From Planctomycetia bacterium (GTDB taxonomy: Bacteria > Planctomycetota > Planctomycetia > Pirellulales > UBA1268), in the NCBI GenBank assembly GCA_026401035.1, contig JAPLNR010000070.1, positions 16,644-80,643 of the forward strand: a stretch of 64,000 bases of DNA. Reading direction: 5' to 3'. This document shows, one piece after another, positions 50,458 to 59,974 of the stretch. Positions within the stretch are counted from its first letter, which is position 1, and each line of letters opens with the position of its first letter. The notes beneath the pieces are model-generated. The model ran no database searches and was not told the DNA's origin. It saw nothing but the letters and a program-made list of their open reading frames with translations. Position numbers and translations under genes: made by a program.

Positions 50458-50775
50458 ATGGCGAAGAAAAACACCTGGCGAATCGTGACACGTGGCACCG
50501 ATGGGCAACTGGTGATCCACGACTTCGACACGCCCGAGTCGCTCCTCCGCACGCACCTGCAGATGGGCGTCGATGACTGCAGCACCGATCTCGACCTCCG
50601 TGGCGCGCCGGTGTTTCGCTCGCTGATCGGACCGATGCCGGAGGGCAGCGACGTGATTCGCTACGAAACGCCCGACGTCTTCGAGGAACTGACGAAGGAG
50701 TGGGCCCTGCCCCGCACGCCCCGCCGTCGCACCCGCAAGCCGGCCGGCACGCCCGACACCAACGCGGCCGGGTAG
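50458..50775 (+). CDS. small conserved-looking hypothetical protein
   Basis: Soluble protein of 105 residues: MAKKNTWRIVTRGTDGQLVIHDFDTPESLL at the start, a central LQMGVDDCSTDLDLRGAPVFRSLIGPM and a basic C-terminus (PRTPRRRTRKPAG). Good codon use and a plausible ribosome site (CAGGGAACGC). I do not recognise the family. It converges on the very large secreted protein gene with 14 bp between the stops. Confidence 0.6.
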   Translation: MAKKNTWRIVTRGTDGQLVIHDFDTPESLLRTHLQMGVDDCSTDLDLRGAPVFRSLIGPMPEGSDVIRYETPDVFEELTKEWALPRTPRRRTRKPAGTPDTNAAG

Positions 50776-50789
50776 GCCCGGAGCCCGTC

Positions 50790-53700
50790 TCACTGCCACC
50801 AGCGGCGCATGCGATCCATCACTCCAGCGCGAGTCGGCGGCGCGGCTTTCGGGTCGCTGCCCGCCGCCTCGCCGAAGTGCACCGCAACAGCCTGCCCGCT
50901 GTTCGAAACGAAGGCGGTGAGGAATCCGGGCCAGTAGCCGTCGAGCTGGATGAGGCACCCGCCCGGATCTCCGGCCGCGAGCCGCTGCTCCGCCACCGCG
51001 AGCAGTTTCGAGAGCTGCACCCGCTGCGACTCGTCAAAGGCCAGGTCGAACACCCGCACGTCATCAAGATCGACGCTCCCGGGCCCCAGCAGATCGAGAC
51101 GCACCCGCAGCGACTCGATGCCCTGCGTCGGCAGATCGTCGACCTGCAGCACGAACTGCGACCATTCGGTGGACAACGGCATCGCGCCGTCGCCGCGGCC
51201 CACGGCGGCAAACCGGTAGTATTCGCGGTCGTTCTCCACTCCTTCCAGCGCGATCCGGAGCGGCGGCTGCGGGGCATCGCCCGGGTTCCGAACCCAGACG
51301 GCGATGCTGATGCGGCCGGTGGCCGGCGGCTGAAACGGGTTGCTGCGGAGGGTGGCCAGTCCGTTCGCGGAGGCAAACCGCGCTCCTCTGCTGCCGGTCG
51401 AGGGCTTGCCGGCCACGAGCGCGAGCGTCCCCCGCTGCGGCTCGAGCAGTTCCCAGCCCGCCACCATGCCGCCGAGTTCAGGCAGTTCGAAATGCGGATT
51501 GTCGAGCACCGCCAAAGGCACGGCCATCTCGAGGGAAGACCGGCGCTTCTCCAGGTCGGCCAGTCGCAGCTGGAGTCGCTCCTGCAGGCCGGGCTCGAAC
51601 GATACCCGCGTGGCCACCACGCGGCGCTGCCCGTCGAGCACCAGCGTCTTCGACTCCCAGGCGGCCAGATCGGCCGATACCTCCCCCGCCGGCCCCACCG
51701 GCAGTGCCGCCTTCGTCACGGCGTCGACAGCGCCCGCGGGCGGCTGATCACAGTCCACGATCGCCCGACAGGGAACGCCGCAGGCATTGGCCAACGACAC
51801 CCACGTGCCGGACTCCCCCACTCTTGTCCGCACGATCAGCGGCGCCGGTGTCTTTTCGACGAGCTCGAGCCGCGCCGTCGGCAATATCTCGAGGCTCCGT
51901 TGCCGGCTGATGTCGTCGTCGTCCACACGCCGGTGCACCAGCCCCATGTCGAAGACAACCTCGACGTCCGAGGCAACCACCGATTCCGCCAGGGCCCTGC
52001 GGGCGGCGGCGCCGACGGCCGTCACCGTGGCCGGCACCGGCCCGGCCTTCGCCGCCGCGAATGGACTGTGCGGCAGGAACGGCTTCAGGTCCAGATCGAG
52101 CGGCTGCTCGACGAACACGGCGCCCCGGCGGGCGGCCTGCGCCGCACCGCGCAGGAGCGTCAGCGACTGGTTGGCCTGCTGCACGACCCCCCGCTCCACG
52201 ACGTCATCCGCGGCGGCATGCACGTGCGGCGAGACATAGACGATGCGGTCGTGGGCGGTGAGCAGCCCCGGATCGAGCGCGATCGATCGCAAGACATCGG
52301 CGTCCGGCGGTGTGGCCTGTAGCGACGGCCGAAACCGACCGGCCAGTTCGCCCTTCACGAAGAGCGTCGTCGGCGCGACGTAGAGGTTCCAGCCGGCCTT
52401 GCGGGCATTGATCGCGTCGGCGAGCCGACCGTAAAAGGCTGCGAGCAGGCCCTCCCGCCACGCGAGCCACGGCTCGCGCAGCGGCCCCTCGACGAGTGCC
52501 GCCCGGCCAGCGAACCGCCGACCATCGGTGCCCGCCGCGGTCAACACGGGCCGAGCGAACGGCTCGGCGCCGGCTCCCGCCGCGGCGATGAACCTCGCGA
52601 ACGTGACGTCGTCGAGCCCCCAAGCCACGCCGGGCACATGGAGCCAGCCATCGTGCGGCAGCATGACGGCGACTCCGTCGACGGCCGGTGCCGCTTTCGT
52701 CCGGTCCGCGAGCTCGCAGACCAGCCGCTCCACCGCGTTCTGCACCCGCGGATCGAGGATGTTGTAGCGGCCACCCTGATCCGCCGCGGGAGGCCGGCCA
52801 TCGCGGCCCAGGCAGAGAACACCCACTTCTTCAGTCTCGCGCCGGGCCAGGGCCTCGAGTTCCGGCACGGCGCCATTGCAGACGATCGCCGGCACGAGTC
52901 GCAGCCGCTCGCGGGCGTAGATCCGGCAGATGAGTTCGAGCAGATCCTTCGGCAGGGGATCGATCGTGCCGTCGAACGAGCCGCCGCTGTCCCAGCGGGT
53001 CGCACCGTGCGTCAGCTGCGACGGCCAGGTGGCGGCGCCATCGGCATAGACGCCCACGACCGCGCCCGCGGCGCCCTGCGCGGCGGCCCACTCCGCCGAC
53101 CGCCGCACGCCGCCCAGGAATGAATCCCAGTCTGCGACCGGGCGCCCGGCGTCGTGGGCGGCACGATCGGCGGCGCCGAACGCCGTGAAATCAGCGGTGG
53201 GAAGATGCATGAGGATGCGGCGCGACGTTCCCGGGGAGGGCACCCTGGGCTGCGCGGCGACCCGCGTCGGGCCGGCCAGCACGCGCACCCTGCCAAAGGT
53301 CGCCGCGGAACGCGTTGAGAGGTTCGAAATCAGCAGCAGCGGCGTCCGCGTGTGCGGCCAGAAGACGAATCGATGCGTGCCGAGCTTCGGCCGGACATTC
53401 TCGGCCTCGACCATGACCGGGTGCCTGCGGACATCGAAGCCTCCGCCACCGGTGGCCCGCACATCCGCCGCCGGCTGCTCGAGAACGACTAGACCCACCA
53501 CCGCCTCCTGATCGAGCGGGTATTCAATCTCCACCAGATGCGGCAGGCCCGGCTCCGTTCCCGCGAGCCCGATTCCCTCCCAGGCCGGCTTGTCGGCGGC
53601 GGTCGGCGGCAGCCGCAGCATCGGGCCCAGCGGGTGCGTCTCGAGCGTCGAATGCCCGACCGAGAGCAGGCCCGTCAACCGCGGCACCATTGAATTGACC

Positions 53701-54794
53701 GACGGGAGCTTGGGGACCGACACGTTGGGCAGCGGCATCTTCGGCATCGCAAACGACGGCAGCGGCATCTTCGGCATGGAAACGCCAGGCATCGAAATGG
53801 ATGGCATGCCCATGCCGGGAAGACGCCGGAGCCGCTCGAGCAACTTCGGACTTCCTGGATCGAGTTCGTACAGCACCCGCCAGTCGCCACCGGCCGGTGC
53901 GTCGGCAACCGCATCGGCGACGGCCACCACCTGCACCGTCCGCGACGCGACCGAACGCGACCAGCGGAGCCCATTCCGTTCCACGGCCTCCAGTTCGATG
54001 TCGTAGGCTCCTTCCTGCTGGGGCAGGGGCACGGCGAGCGTCACGGGCACATAGGCCTGCGGTGCCGGGCCATCGGCCTCACCCGCGTCCAGCACTGTCG
54101 GTTCGAGCACGGCCGTCTGCGAATGCAGTTCGGCTCCGTCGGCAGACCGCTTCAGCCGAAGCCGCAGCTCCGGTCCGGAGGCGGAGGCCCCTGCCCGCGG
54201 CAACAGCGGGTGCACCGTCAGACGCACGGTCTCGCCCGGCCGCCGCACCGTCGACGAGTCGGCGTCGAGCGTGACCCGGAGTTCGTCACCGGTCGCCCGC
54301 TTGATGGTGATCCGGTTGCCATCGGCGTCGAGGGCCTTCTGCACTGGCGTGGCGATCAGGTCGGCCACGGCCACGTCGAACTGCACCGGCTTCGCCTGGC
54401 CGCCCGCCGGGGCCAGTTGCACGCTCAGCCGTGCCCGCCGCCAATCAGACACCCGCACTTCGACGCCGTTGAGATCGAGCCCCCGCGGTTCATGCAGGAA
54501 GATGGTGCGTGCTTCCGCGTGCATCGTCGCCGTCGCATCCGGCTCCGCCGAAAGCATCCGCCAGTCGAGTTCGCCTGCCGCCGATTCACCATCGGTCAAC
54601 TGGATGCTCCCCGACCAGGCAACGGCCTTGCCTCCACCCCATGTCAGCCTGACGGCCACGGGAGGCTCGGTGGAATCGGCACGGGCACGACCGCACGCAG
54701 CGGCACAGACACCGAAGCCCGCGGCCAGCAGGAGGAGGCACGGCAGGAGCCTGCCGGCTACCAGAGTTGCGCGCTGATGGAGTGGGCTGTGCAC
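50790..54794 (-). CDS. very large exported protein of unknown function
   Basis: About 1334 residues from GTG 54794 (1382 if the ATG at 54938 is used; neither start has a good ribosome site). The signal peptide is RLLPCLLLLAAGFGVCAAACG. An N-terminal beta-rich part follows (RLTVHPLLPRAG, YDIELEAVERNGLRWSRSVASRTVQVV: immunoglobulin-like). An odd Met-Pro repeat (MPSISMPGVSMPKMPLPSF and so on, DNA 53695-53820) comes next. Then a region that looks like a TIM-barrel glycoside-hydrolase-type domain (RILMHLPTADFTAFGAAD, WDSFLGGVRRSAEWAA, LICRIYARERLRLVPAIVCNG, FYGRLADAINARKAGWNLYVAP), and a C-terminal carbohydrate-binding-like sandwich (PATGRISIAVWVRNPGD, VDLDDVRVFDLAFDESQR). The hydrolase resemblance is structural impression only; catalytic acids were not assigned. 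Confidence 0.65.
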   Translation of the reverse strand: MHSPLHQRATLVAGRLLPCLLLLAAGFGVCAAACGRARADSTEPPVAVRLTWGGGKAVAWSGSIQLTDGESAAGELDWRMLSAEPDATATMHAEARTIFLHEPRGLDLNGVEVRVSDWRRARLSVQLAPAGGQAKPVQFDVAVADLIATPVQKALDADGNRITIKRATGDELRVTLDADSSTVRRPGETVRLTVHPLLPRAGASASGPELRLRLKRSADGAELHSQTAVLEPTVLDAGEADGPAPQAYVPVTLAVPLPQQEGAYDIELEAVERNGLRWSRSVASRTVQVVAVADAVADAPAGGDWRVLYELDPGSPKLLERLRRLPGMGMPSISMPGVSMPKMPLPSFAMPKMPLPNVSVPKLPSVNSMVPRLTGLLSVGHSTLETHPLGPMLRLPPTAADKPAWEGIGLAGTEPGLPHLVEIEYPLDQEAVVGLVVLEQPAADVRATGGGGFDVRRHPVMVEAENVRPKLGTHRFVFWPHTRTPLLLISNLSTRSAATFGRVRVLAGPTRVAAQPRVPSPGTSRRILMHLPTADFTAFGAADRAAHDAGRPVADWDSFLGGVRRSAEWAAAQGAAGAVVGVYADGAATWPSQLTHGATRWDSGGSFDGTIDPLPKDLLELICRIYARERLRLVPAIVCNGAVPELEALARRETEEVGVLCLGRDGRPPAADQGGRYNILDPRVQNAVERLVCELADRTKAAPAVDGVAVMLPHDGWLHVPGVAWGLDDVTFARFIAAAGAGAEPFARPVLTAAGTDGRRFAGRAALVEGPLREPWLAWREGLLAAFYGRLADAINARKAGWNLYVAPTTLFVKGELAGRFRPSLQATPPDADVLRSIALDPGLLTAHDRIVYVSPHVHAAADDVVERGVVQQANQSLTLLRGAAQAARRGAVFVEQPLDLDLKPFLPHSPFAAAKAGPVPATVTAVGAAARRALAESVVASDVEVVFDMGLVHRRVDDDDISRQRSLEILPTARLELVEKTPAPLIVRTRVGESGTWVSLANACGVPCRAIVDCDQPPAGAVDAVTKAALPVGPAGEVSADLAAWESKTLVLDGQRRVVATRVSFEPGLQERLQLRLADLEKRRSSLEMAVPLAVLDNPHFELPELGGMVAGWELLEPQRGTLALVAGKPSTGSRGARFASANGLATLRSNPFQPPATGRISIAVWVRNPGDAPQPPLRIALEGVENDREYYRFAAVGRGDGAMPLSTEWSQFVLQVDDLPTQGIESLRVRLDLLGPGSVDLDDVRVFDLAFDESQRVQLSKLLAVAEQRLAAGDPGGCLIQLDGYWPGFLTAFVSNSGQAVAVHFGEAAGSDPKAAPPTRAGVMDRMRRWWQ

Positions 54795-54949
54795 GACCGG
54801 AAAGACCAGTGGGCAGGAGTGGACGCGACGGGGCAAAGTGGGCGGGGAGCATAGCGGCACCGATGCCCTCGGCAAAGGCAGGTTGCCCGGCGAAAACCAC
54901 CCTGAATGGACGGCGGCTTCACGGAACTGTGCCGACAACCCGCATTGGT

Positions 54950-55078
54950 CGCCGGGACGGCAGAAGTCGCGTCGCGTGGATTTTTCGCACCGGCGGCGTG
55001 CGGCAGGGCTATCCCCGGCTCAGCGAAAATTCCAAATGCTCCTCGAGCTTCTGCCGATCCCGGCTCCTCAGTGACTGG
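54950..55078. repeat. dispersed repeat, family E copy 2
   Basis: Inverted copy of 10948-11090 (see shared blocks there), lying in the gap between two minus-strand genes. One frame keeps a similar short peptide in both copies (RRQKSRRVDFSH and AQRK), but neither has a start with ribosome site. Confidence 0.75.
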
Positions 55079-55091
55079 CTGCGCGGCGGCG

Positions 55092-56387
55092 TCACGATCG
55101 GCCGCTGGCCTCGGCGGAGAGCGGCTGTTGGCAGCCTGCGGCACCGGATCCCCGCCAGAGCGGCTCGAGCACCTGCTCGAGTTCATTGGCCACCGGGGCA
55201 CAGCGATTGGCCACGTCGGTGAGTTCAAAAAAATCATCCGGCTTCGCGAACAGCCGCGCCGGCTTCGTCGCTTCGTCTCGCGGCCGCTCGGCGACGAGGT
55301 GCCAGGCGGACGTGACGATCGCCGCCCAGTCGCCGGCACTGACTATCACCCGATCCCTGGTCGGCGCCGTCCACGAGTCGAGCAGGCCGACGAGGCTCGT
55401 GCCCGACGGCCTCGCCTCCGCGGCCGGCGCACCGGTTCCCCGCACGAGGTCGAGCAGGGTCGCGCCCAGATCCGCGGGCACCACAAGCCCGTCATACCGC
55501 TGGCCGGCCATCCGGCCGTCAGGGTGAACGAGGATCGCCGGCAGGTGCACCCACTCCCCATACGGAAGGCCACCCGGAGGATTGCCCGGTTCACAGCCGA
55601 CGATGCCATGCAGCCCCAGCGGCATGCCGCGCAGCCCGACGACGAGCACGGCCCAGCGGCCGCCGGCCGCCGCGGCCTCGAACAGTTCGCCCAGACAGCG
55701 GTCGAGAAGCGTCAACTGCCCAGCGAACACCTGCCGTATGCCGACGACCAGATCGGGGTCGGTGTCGGCAGCGACCGACAGATTCGGCACGTTCGCCCCC
55801 GCTGGCGGCGGCGGGTCATCTGGATCCACATAGCCCTCGCGAAAGTGATCGGGGGCATCCCAGGCCACCCCGAGGCTGCCGGCATGGCACCAGACGAACC
55901 GATGCCGGCCGGCGGCGATCACTTCCCGCGCCTTCGCGCAGAGTCGCGCTGCATTCGTATCCTCGCTGCGGTCCGCCGTCGTGGTGGTGGCGACGGCCGG
56001 CACCTCGAACCGCTCGACGGCTGCGTCCCATGGGGGAAGCGCCGGATCGTCGGTCACGATCGCCACGGGCCAGCCGGCAGACGCCGCCTGCCGCCAAAGA
56101 CCACCAGCAGTGGCGAGGTCGGCGAGCGTGTCGCGGGGGTCGAGCGCTGCGGCGATCAGCCGGTCGAACACGAGTCCGCGGCCGGCGAGCGCGTCGAGCG
56201 CCGGCGTCGACACCCACGTGGCGCCCCAGGCCGGGAGCATCCAGGCCGGAAGCCGGTCGATCGTGACCACGAGCAGGCCATCTGGCGGCGACTGCGGCAC
56301 AACGCTGAGATCGGGGCTTGGACCGGGGCTTGGATCGGGGATGAATGCCATCCCCATAGATTGTGCAGATTCCGCGCCACTTGCCAT
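55092..56387 (-). CDS. sulfatase/alkaline-phosphatase-superfamily protein without the sulfatase active-site Cys
   Basis: Protein of 431 residues resembling sulfatase-like hydrolases: GLLVVTIDRLPAWMLPAWGATWVSTPALDALAGRGLVFDRLIAAA (shared fold start), then GQLTLLDRCLGELFEAA, VVGLRGMPLGLHG, LPYGEWVHLPAILVHPDGR, VVPADLGATLLDL and a C-terminal WHLVAERPRDEATKPARLFAKPDDFFELTDVA. The CxPSR motif that would carry the formylglycine is replaced by LDPRDTLADL, and the metal-binding DD pair is IDRL. It is therefore unlikely to be a working sulfatase. No signal peptide is evident. Start ATG 56387 (AAAGG eight bases upstream) avoids overlap with the divergent transporter gene; the frame is open to 56480. 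Confidence 0.7.
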   Translation of the reverse strand: MASGAESAQSMGMAFIPDPSPGPSPDLSVVPQSPPDGLLVVTIDRLPAWMLPAWGATWVSTPALDALAGRGLVFDRLIAAALDPRDTLADLATAGGLWRQAASAGWPVAIVTDDPALPPWDAAVERFEVPAVATTTTADRSEDTNAARLCAKAREVIAAGRHRFVWCHAGSLGVAWDAPDHFREGYVDPDDPPPPAGANVPNLSVAADTDPDLVVGIRQVFAGQLTLLDRCLGELFEAAAAGGRWAVLVVGLRGMPLGLHGIVGCEPGNPPGGLPYGEWVHLPAILVHPDGRMAGQRYDGLVVPADLGATLLDLVRGTGAPAAEARPSGTSLVGLLDSWTAPTRDRVIVSAGDWAAIVTSAWHLVAERPRDEATKPARLFAKPDDFFELTDVANRCAPVANELEQVLEPLWRGSGAAGCQQPLSAEASGRS

Positions 56388-56461
56388 CCACATTGCCTTT
56401 CGCGGCACCATCCTCCATGCTTCGTCCGGCCACAGGTCAGCGTTTCCAGGAGCCAGCGCCC

Positions 56462-57826
56462 ATGGCAGCCAGCCAGCCATACCGCACGGGTCCCCAGGCC
56501 ACCACGGGGATGCCGGGCGGCATCTCCTTCATCGTCGGCAACGAGGCGGCGGAGCGGTTCAGTTACTACGGCATGAAGGCGATCCTCGTCGTCTTCATGA
56601 CCACGCTCCTGGCGGGCCGCGACGGCAGCCCCCAGCCGATGGGGGACAGCGAGGCGAAGTTCTGGTACCACGCCTTCTCGTCGGCCCTCTATTTCTTTCC
56701 GCTCTTGGGCGCGATCCTGGCCGACTTCCTGCTCGGCAAATACCCGACGATCATGCTCCTCTCGATCGTCTACTGCGCGGGCCACGCCGCGCTCGCCCTC
56801 GACGAAACCCGCACAGGACTGGCCATCGGCCTGTCGCTCATCGCCATCGGATCGGGAGGCATCAAGCCCTGCGTGTCGGCGCACGTGGGAGACCAATTTG
56901 GGCCGTCGAACGAGCATCTGCTGCCGAAGGTCTTCAGCTGGTTCTACTTCGCGATCAATCTGGGTGCCTTCGCCTCGAGCCTGCTCACGCCGTGGCTGCT
57001 CGACCGGCACGGGCCCTGGGTGGCCTTCGGGGTGCCGGGGCTCTTCATGGCGTTGGCCACGCTGATCTTCTGGCTCGGCCGCCAGACGTTCGTGCACGTG
57101 CCGCCGGCCGGCCTCGGGGCGCTCAAGGAGGCGCTCGGACCGGAGGGGCGGTCCGCGATCCGCCGGCTCTCGATCGTCTATCTCTTCGTGGCGGTCTTCT
57201 GGGCGCTCTTTGATCAGACGGGCTCCTCCTGGGTGCTGCAGGCCGAGCGGCTCGACCGCACGTTTGCCGGGATCGAGTGGCTGCCTTCGCAGGTGCAGGC
57301 GGTGAATCCCCTGCTCGTGCTCGCGTTCATTCCGCTTTTTTCCTACCTCGTCTGGCCGGCCATCGAGCGTGTCGTGCCGATGCCGCCGCTCTCGCGGATT
57401 GGGCTGGGGCTGTTCCTGGCGGCGGCCTCCTTCGGGATCATCGCCTGGACGGAACACCTGATCGAGGTGGGCGGCAGGCCGTCGATCGGCTGGCAGGTGG
57501 GGGCCTACGCCGTGCTGACGGCGGCCGAGATCATGGTCAGCGTTACCTGCCTCGAATTTTCCTACACCCAGGCCCCACTGACGCTCAAAAGCATCATCAT
57601 GGGCCTTTATCTGCTGAGTGTCTCCGCGGGCAACCTGCTCGCGGCCGGCGTCAACTGGCTCACGACCGCCGCCGACGGCGCACCATTGGTCACCGGCACC
57701 ACCTACTACCTGATCTTTGCGGTAGCCATGGCCGCCACGGCGATCTGCTTCATCCCCGTGGCTGTGTTGCTGCCGACGCAGCGGTATATTCGTCCGGAGG
57801 AACCGTCTTTCGGAGGCTCGTCATGA
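56462..57826 (+). CDS. POT/PTR2-family proton-coupled peptide transporter
   Basis: Major-facilitator transporter of 454 residues with about 12-14 helices, importing di- and tripeptides with protons. The PTR2 signature is clear: [23 protein letters not shown] (ExxERFxYYG motif), [37 protein letters not shown], and [22 protein letters not shown]. The C-terminal half has [21 protein letters not shown] and a [23 protein letters not shown] segment typical of the family. Start: ATG 56462 with AGGAG nine bases upstream. The TGA overlaps the next ATG (57823-57826), so the isomerase-like gene is translationally coupled. Confidence 0.88.
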   Translation: MAASQPYRTGPQATTGMPGGISFIVGNEAAERFSYYGMKAILVVFMTTLLAGRDGSPQPMGDSEAKFWYHAFSSALYFFPLLGAILADFLLGKYPTIMLLSIVYCAGHAALALDETRTGLAIGLSLIAIGSGGIKPCVSAHVGDQFGPSNEHLLPKVFSWFYFAINLGAFASSLLTPWLLDRHGPWVAFGVPGLFMALATLIFWLGRQTFVHVPPAGLGALKEALGPEGRSAIRRLSIVYLFVAVFWALFDQTGSSWVLQAERLDRTFAGIEWLPSQVQAVNPLLVLAFIPLFSYLVWPAIERVVPMPPLSRIGLGLFLAAASFGIIAWTEHLIEVGGRPSIGWQVGAYAVLTAAEIMVSVTCLEFSYTQAPLTLKSIIMGLYLLSVSAGNLLAAGVNWLTTAADGAPLVTGTTYYLIFAVAMAATAICFIPVAVLLPTQRYIRPEEPSFGGSS

Positions 57827-58722
57827 CACGCGACATACTCACCCGCCGCTCGTTCGTAGCCGCGGTCGCCACGCTCGCCGCAACGCCCCGGCTCGCCCCG
57901 GCGGTCGATCCTGTCGCGGCCCCCCGCTTCAAGATCTCGCTCGCCGAATGGTCGCTCCACAAGACGCTCTTCGCCGGCAAGCTCGACAATCTCGACTTTC
58001 CGAAAGCTGCGAAGCAGCAGTTCGGGATCGACGCCGTCGAATACGTGAACCAGTTTTTCAAGGACAAGGCGAAGGATTCCGACTACCTCGCCGAACTGAC
58101 CAAGCGAGCCGCCGACGAGGGCGTGACGAACGTGCTCGTCATGTGCGACGGCCTGGGCAATCTCGGCGACCCCGACTCCGCGGCCCGCGCGAAGGCGATC
58201 GAGAACCACTTCCCATGGGTCGAGGCTGCCAAGCGGCTCGGCTGCCACTCGATCCGCGTCAACGCCTCGAGCGCCGGCTCGTTCGAGGAACAGCAGAAGC
58301 TTGCCGCCGACGGGCTCGGGCGGCTCGCCGACTATGCCTCGCAGATGCAGATGAACGTGATCGTGGAAAACCACGGCGGCCTGTCGAGCAACGGCGCCTG
58401 GCTCGCCGGCGTCATGCAACTCGTCGCCAAGCCCAACTGCGGCACGCTCCCCGACTTCGGCAACTTCCACGACTACGACCGCTACCGCGGCGTCGAGGAA
58501 CTGATGCCGTTCGCCAAGGGCGTGAGCGCCAAGAGCCACGAGTTCGACGACGCCGGCAACGAGGTCCGCACCGATTACGAGCGGATGCTGCGGCTGGTCG
58601 TGGGGGCCGGCTACCACGGATACGTCGGCATCGAGTACGAGGGCACGGCCCTGCCCGAGGCCGAGGGAATCCTCGCCACGAAGAAACTGCTCGATCGCAT
58701 CCGGGCCAACATGGCCGCCTGA
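57823..58722 (+). CDS. exported sugar-phosphate isomerase/epimerase-like TIM-barrel protein
   Basis: Protein of 299 residues of the xylose-isomerase-like TIM-barrel family (sugar phosphate isomerase/epimerase). It starts [21 protein letters not shown], a twin-arginine-like signal, so it may be exported folded. Barrel landmarks: [91 protein letters not shown] and [16 protein letters not shown]; His, Asp and Glu in these segments form the usual metal site. Many such proteins occur in planctomycetes with broad or unknown sugar substrates. It is coupled to the peptide transporter gene by ATGA overlap. Confidence 0.82.
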   Translation: MTRDILTRRSFVAAVATLAATPRLAPAVDPVAAPRFKISLAEWSLHKTLFAGKLDNLDFPKAAKQQFGIDAVEYVNQFFKDKAKDSDYLAELTKRAADEGVTNVLVMCDGLGNLGDPDSAARAKAIENHFPWVEAAKRLGCHSIRVNASSAGSFEEQQKLAADGLGRLADYASQMQMNVIVENHGGLSSNGAWLAGVMQLVAKPNCGTLPDFGNFHDYDRYRGVEELMPFAKGVSAKSHEFDDAGNEVRTDYERMLRLVVGAGYHGYVGIEYEGTALPEAEGILATKKLLDRIRANMAA

Positions 58723-58734
58723 CGAGCAACCGCC

Positions 58735-59895
58735 CTACGGCAACGCAAAATCCACCACGACCGGAAAATGGTCGGAGACGTCGAGATCGATCGCGTGCGA
58801 GATGAAGACGCGCTTGATCAGGGGCACGAGGTCGCGGTGCACGAGCACATGGTCGATCATCGTGAAGACGTCGTCCCTGTCCGCGGCGCCGTTTTCGTTG
58901 AAATCCCAATGGGAGGTGTAGCGGTCGGCGATCCGGGGAATGAACCGGGCGGCGTTGACGAGTTCGTCGCCGGCGGTTGATTCGTCGTAGTTCCTGAGGT
59001 CGCGGAGCACGGTCGTTCGCGTCGTGCGCCGGGAATCGGCCATCGGCAGATCGGGGTCGTAGTCATTGATGTCGCCGAGCACGATGGGCAGGTAGCCGCG
59101 GGCGACGATCTTCCGCTTCACGATCTCGCGAACGATGTTCGTTTCGGCCATCCGTTGGGCGTTGCTCGAGATCTCGGAGGGGTTGCTCTTCAGGTGCACG
59201 CCGCAGACGGCGATCTTCAGGCCGCCCACCGTGAAGTAGGCCACGGCATGCCGCTGGAGGAGGGCCGTTTTCGTCTGGTCGCGGCCGCGGTCATCCTGGA
59301 AGGAATACGACTGCTGGAGCCAGTCGTCGTCCGCGGCTGCGGCGCCTTTGGCCCGCGGCGGCGGCGCGAAGAAATGGATTCTCAGGCCGTCGAGTTCGTC
59401 GGGATCAAACCGCGACAGCACGGCGACATCGAAGCCGGAAAACTTGTCGCGGCCATCGACGTGATGCCCCTGGTAGTCGGCCATGCCCTTCTCATGCAGC
59501 AGGTCAACGACGGCCTCCACGCCGGCCGCCGAAATCACCTCCGGCATCACGATGATGTCGGGAGCCAGCGTCTCGATCACCGCCGCCACGCGTTCGAGGT
59601 GCCGGCGGCGGGCCGGCTCGAAACGGAAGCGGGTGAGCCGCGTATCCTCGCCGGGAACGGCGAGATTCTCGGCGTTGAAGCAGGCGATCCGCAGCATGGC
59701 GGCCGGCGACCGGGCCGGCGGAGCCGCCTCGGCTTCAGACGCCGCAGCGGCGGGCGGTTGGTCCGCGGCGGCAACGGCGACCGGCACGCAGAGCACGACA
59801 AGCATGCAGGGCATGAACGACAGGACAAGCCAGGCCAGCCCGACAGGGCATACACCAGCGGCGGCAAGCAGCCTGCGTTGACTCTCGGAGACCAT
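58735..59895 (-). CDS. endonuclease/exonuclease/phosphatase-family protein, exported
   Basis: Protein of 386 residues. The N-terminal hydrophobic stretch (LLAAAGVCPVGLAWLVLSFMPCMLVVLCVPVAVAAAD) is a signal peptide or anchor. The EEP catalytic fold follows: LRIACFNAENLAVPGEDTRL (Asn-Glu-type start), APDIIVMPEVISAAGVEAV (metal-binding Glu), FDVAVLSRF, VCGVHLKSNPSEISSNAQR, LPIVLGDINDYDPD (GDxN) and the C-terminal IDVSDHFPVVVDF (SDH). All the usual catalytic parts are present; DNase, phosphatase or phospholipase activity is possible. DFNENGAADRDDVFTMIDHVL recalls a calcium-binding loop. Start ATG 59895; the longer frame to 60114 overlaps the SET gene. Confidence 0.85.
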   Translation of the reverse strand: MVSESQRRLLAAAGVCPVGLAWLVLSFMPCMLVVLCVPVAVAAADQPPAAAASEAEAAPPARSPAAMLRIACFNAENLAVPGEDTRLTRFRFEPARRRHLERVAAVIETLAPDIIVMPEVISAAGVEAVVDLLHEKGMADYQGHHVDGRDKFSGFDVAVLSRFDPDELDGLRIHFFAPPPRAKGAAAADDDWLQQSYSFQDDRGRDQTKTALLQRHAVAYFTVGGLKIAVCGVHLKSNPSEISSNAQRMAETNIVREIVKRKIVARGYLPIVLGDINDYDPDLPMADSRRTTRTTVLRDLRNYDESTAGDELVNAARFIPRIADRYTSHWDFNENGAADRDDVFTMIDHVLVHRDLVPLIKRVFISHAIDLDVSDHFPVVVDFALP

Positions 59896-59974
59896 GGTCG
59901 GTAAAGTTCCTCTCCTTCGAAGGGCCAACGATGGACGACGAGCCCGGTAGAAACACATTCCCGGGACACGATCC

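Noticed and set aside
50058..50576. Open frame of 172 codons in the divergent region before the 50458 gene
   Set aside because: No ribosome site, overlaps the better supported 50458 gene in another frame, low-complexity composition.
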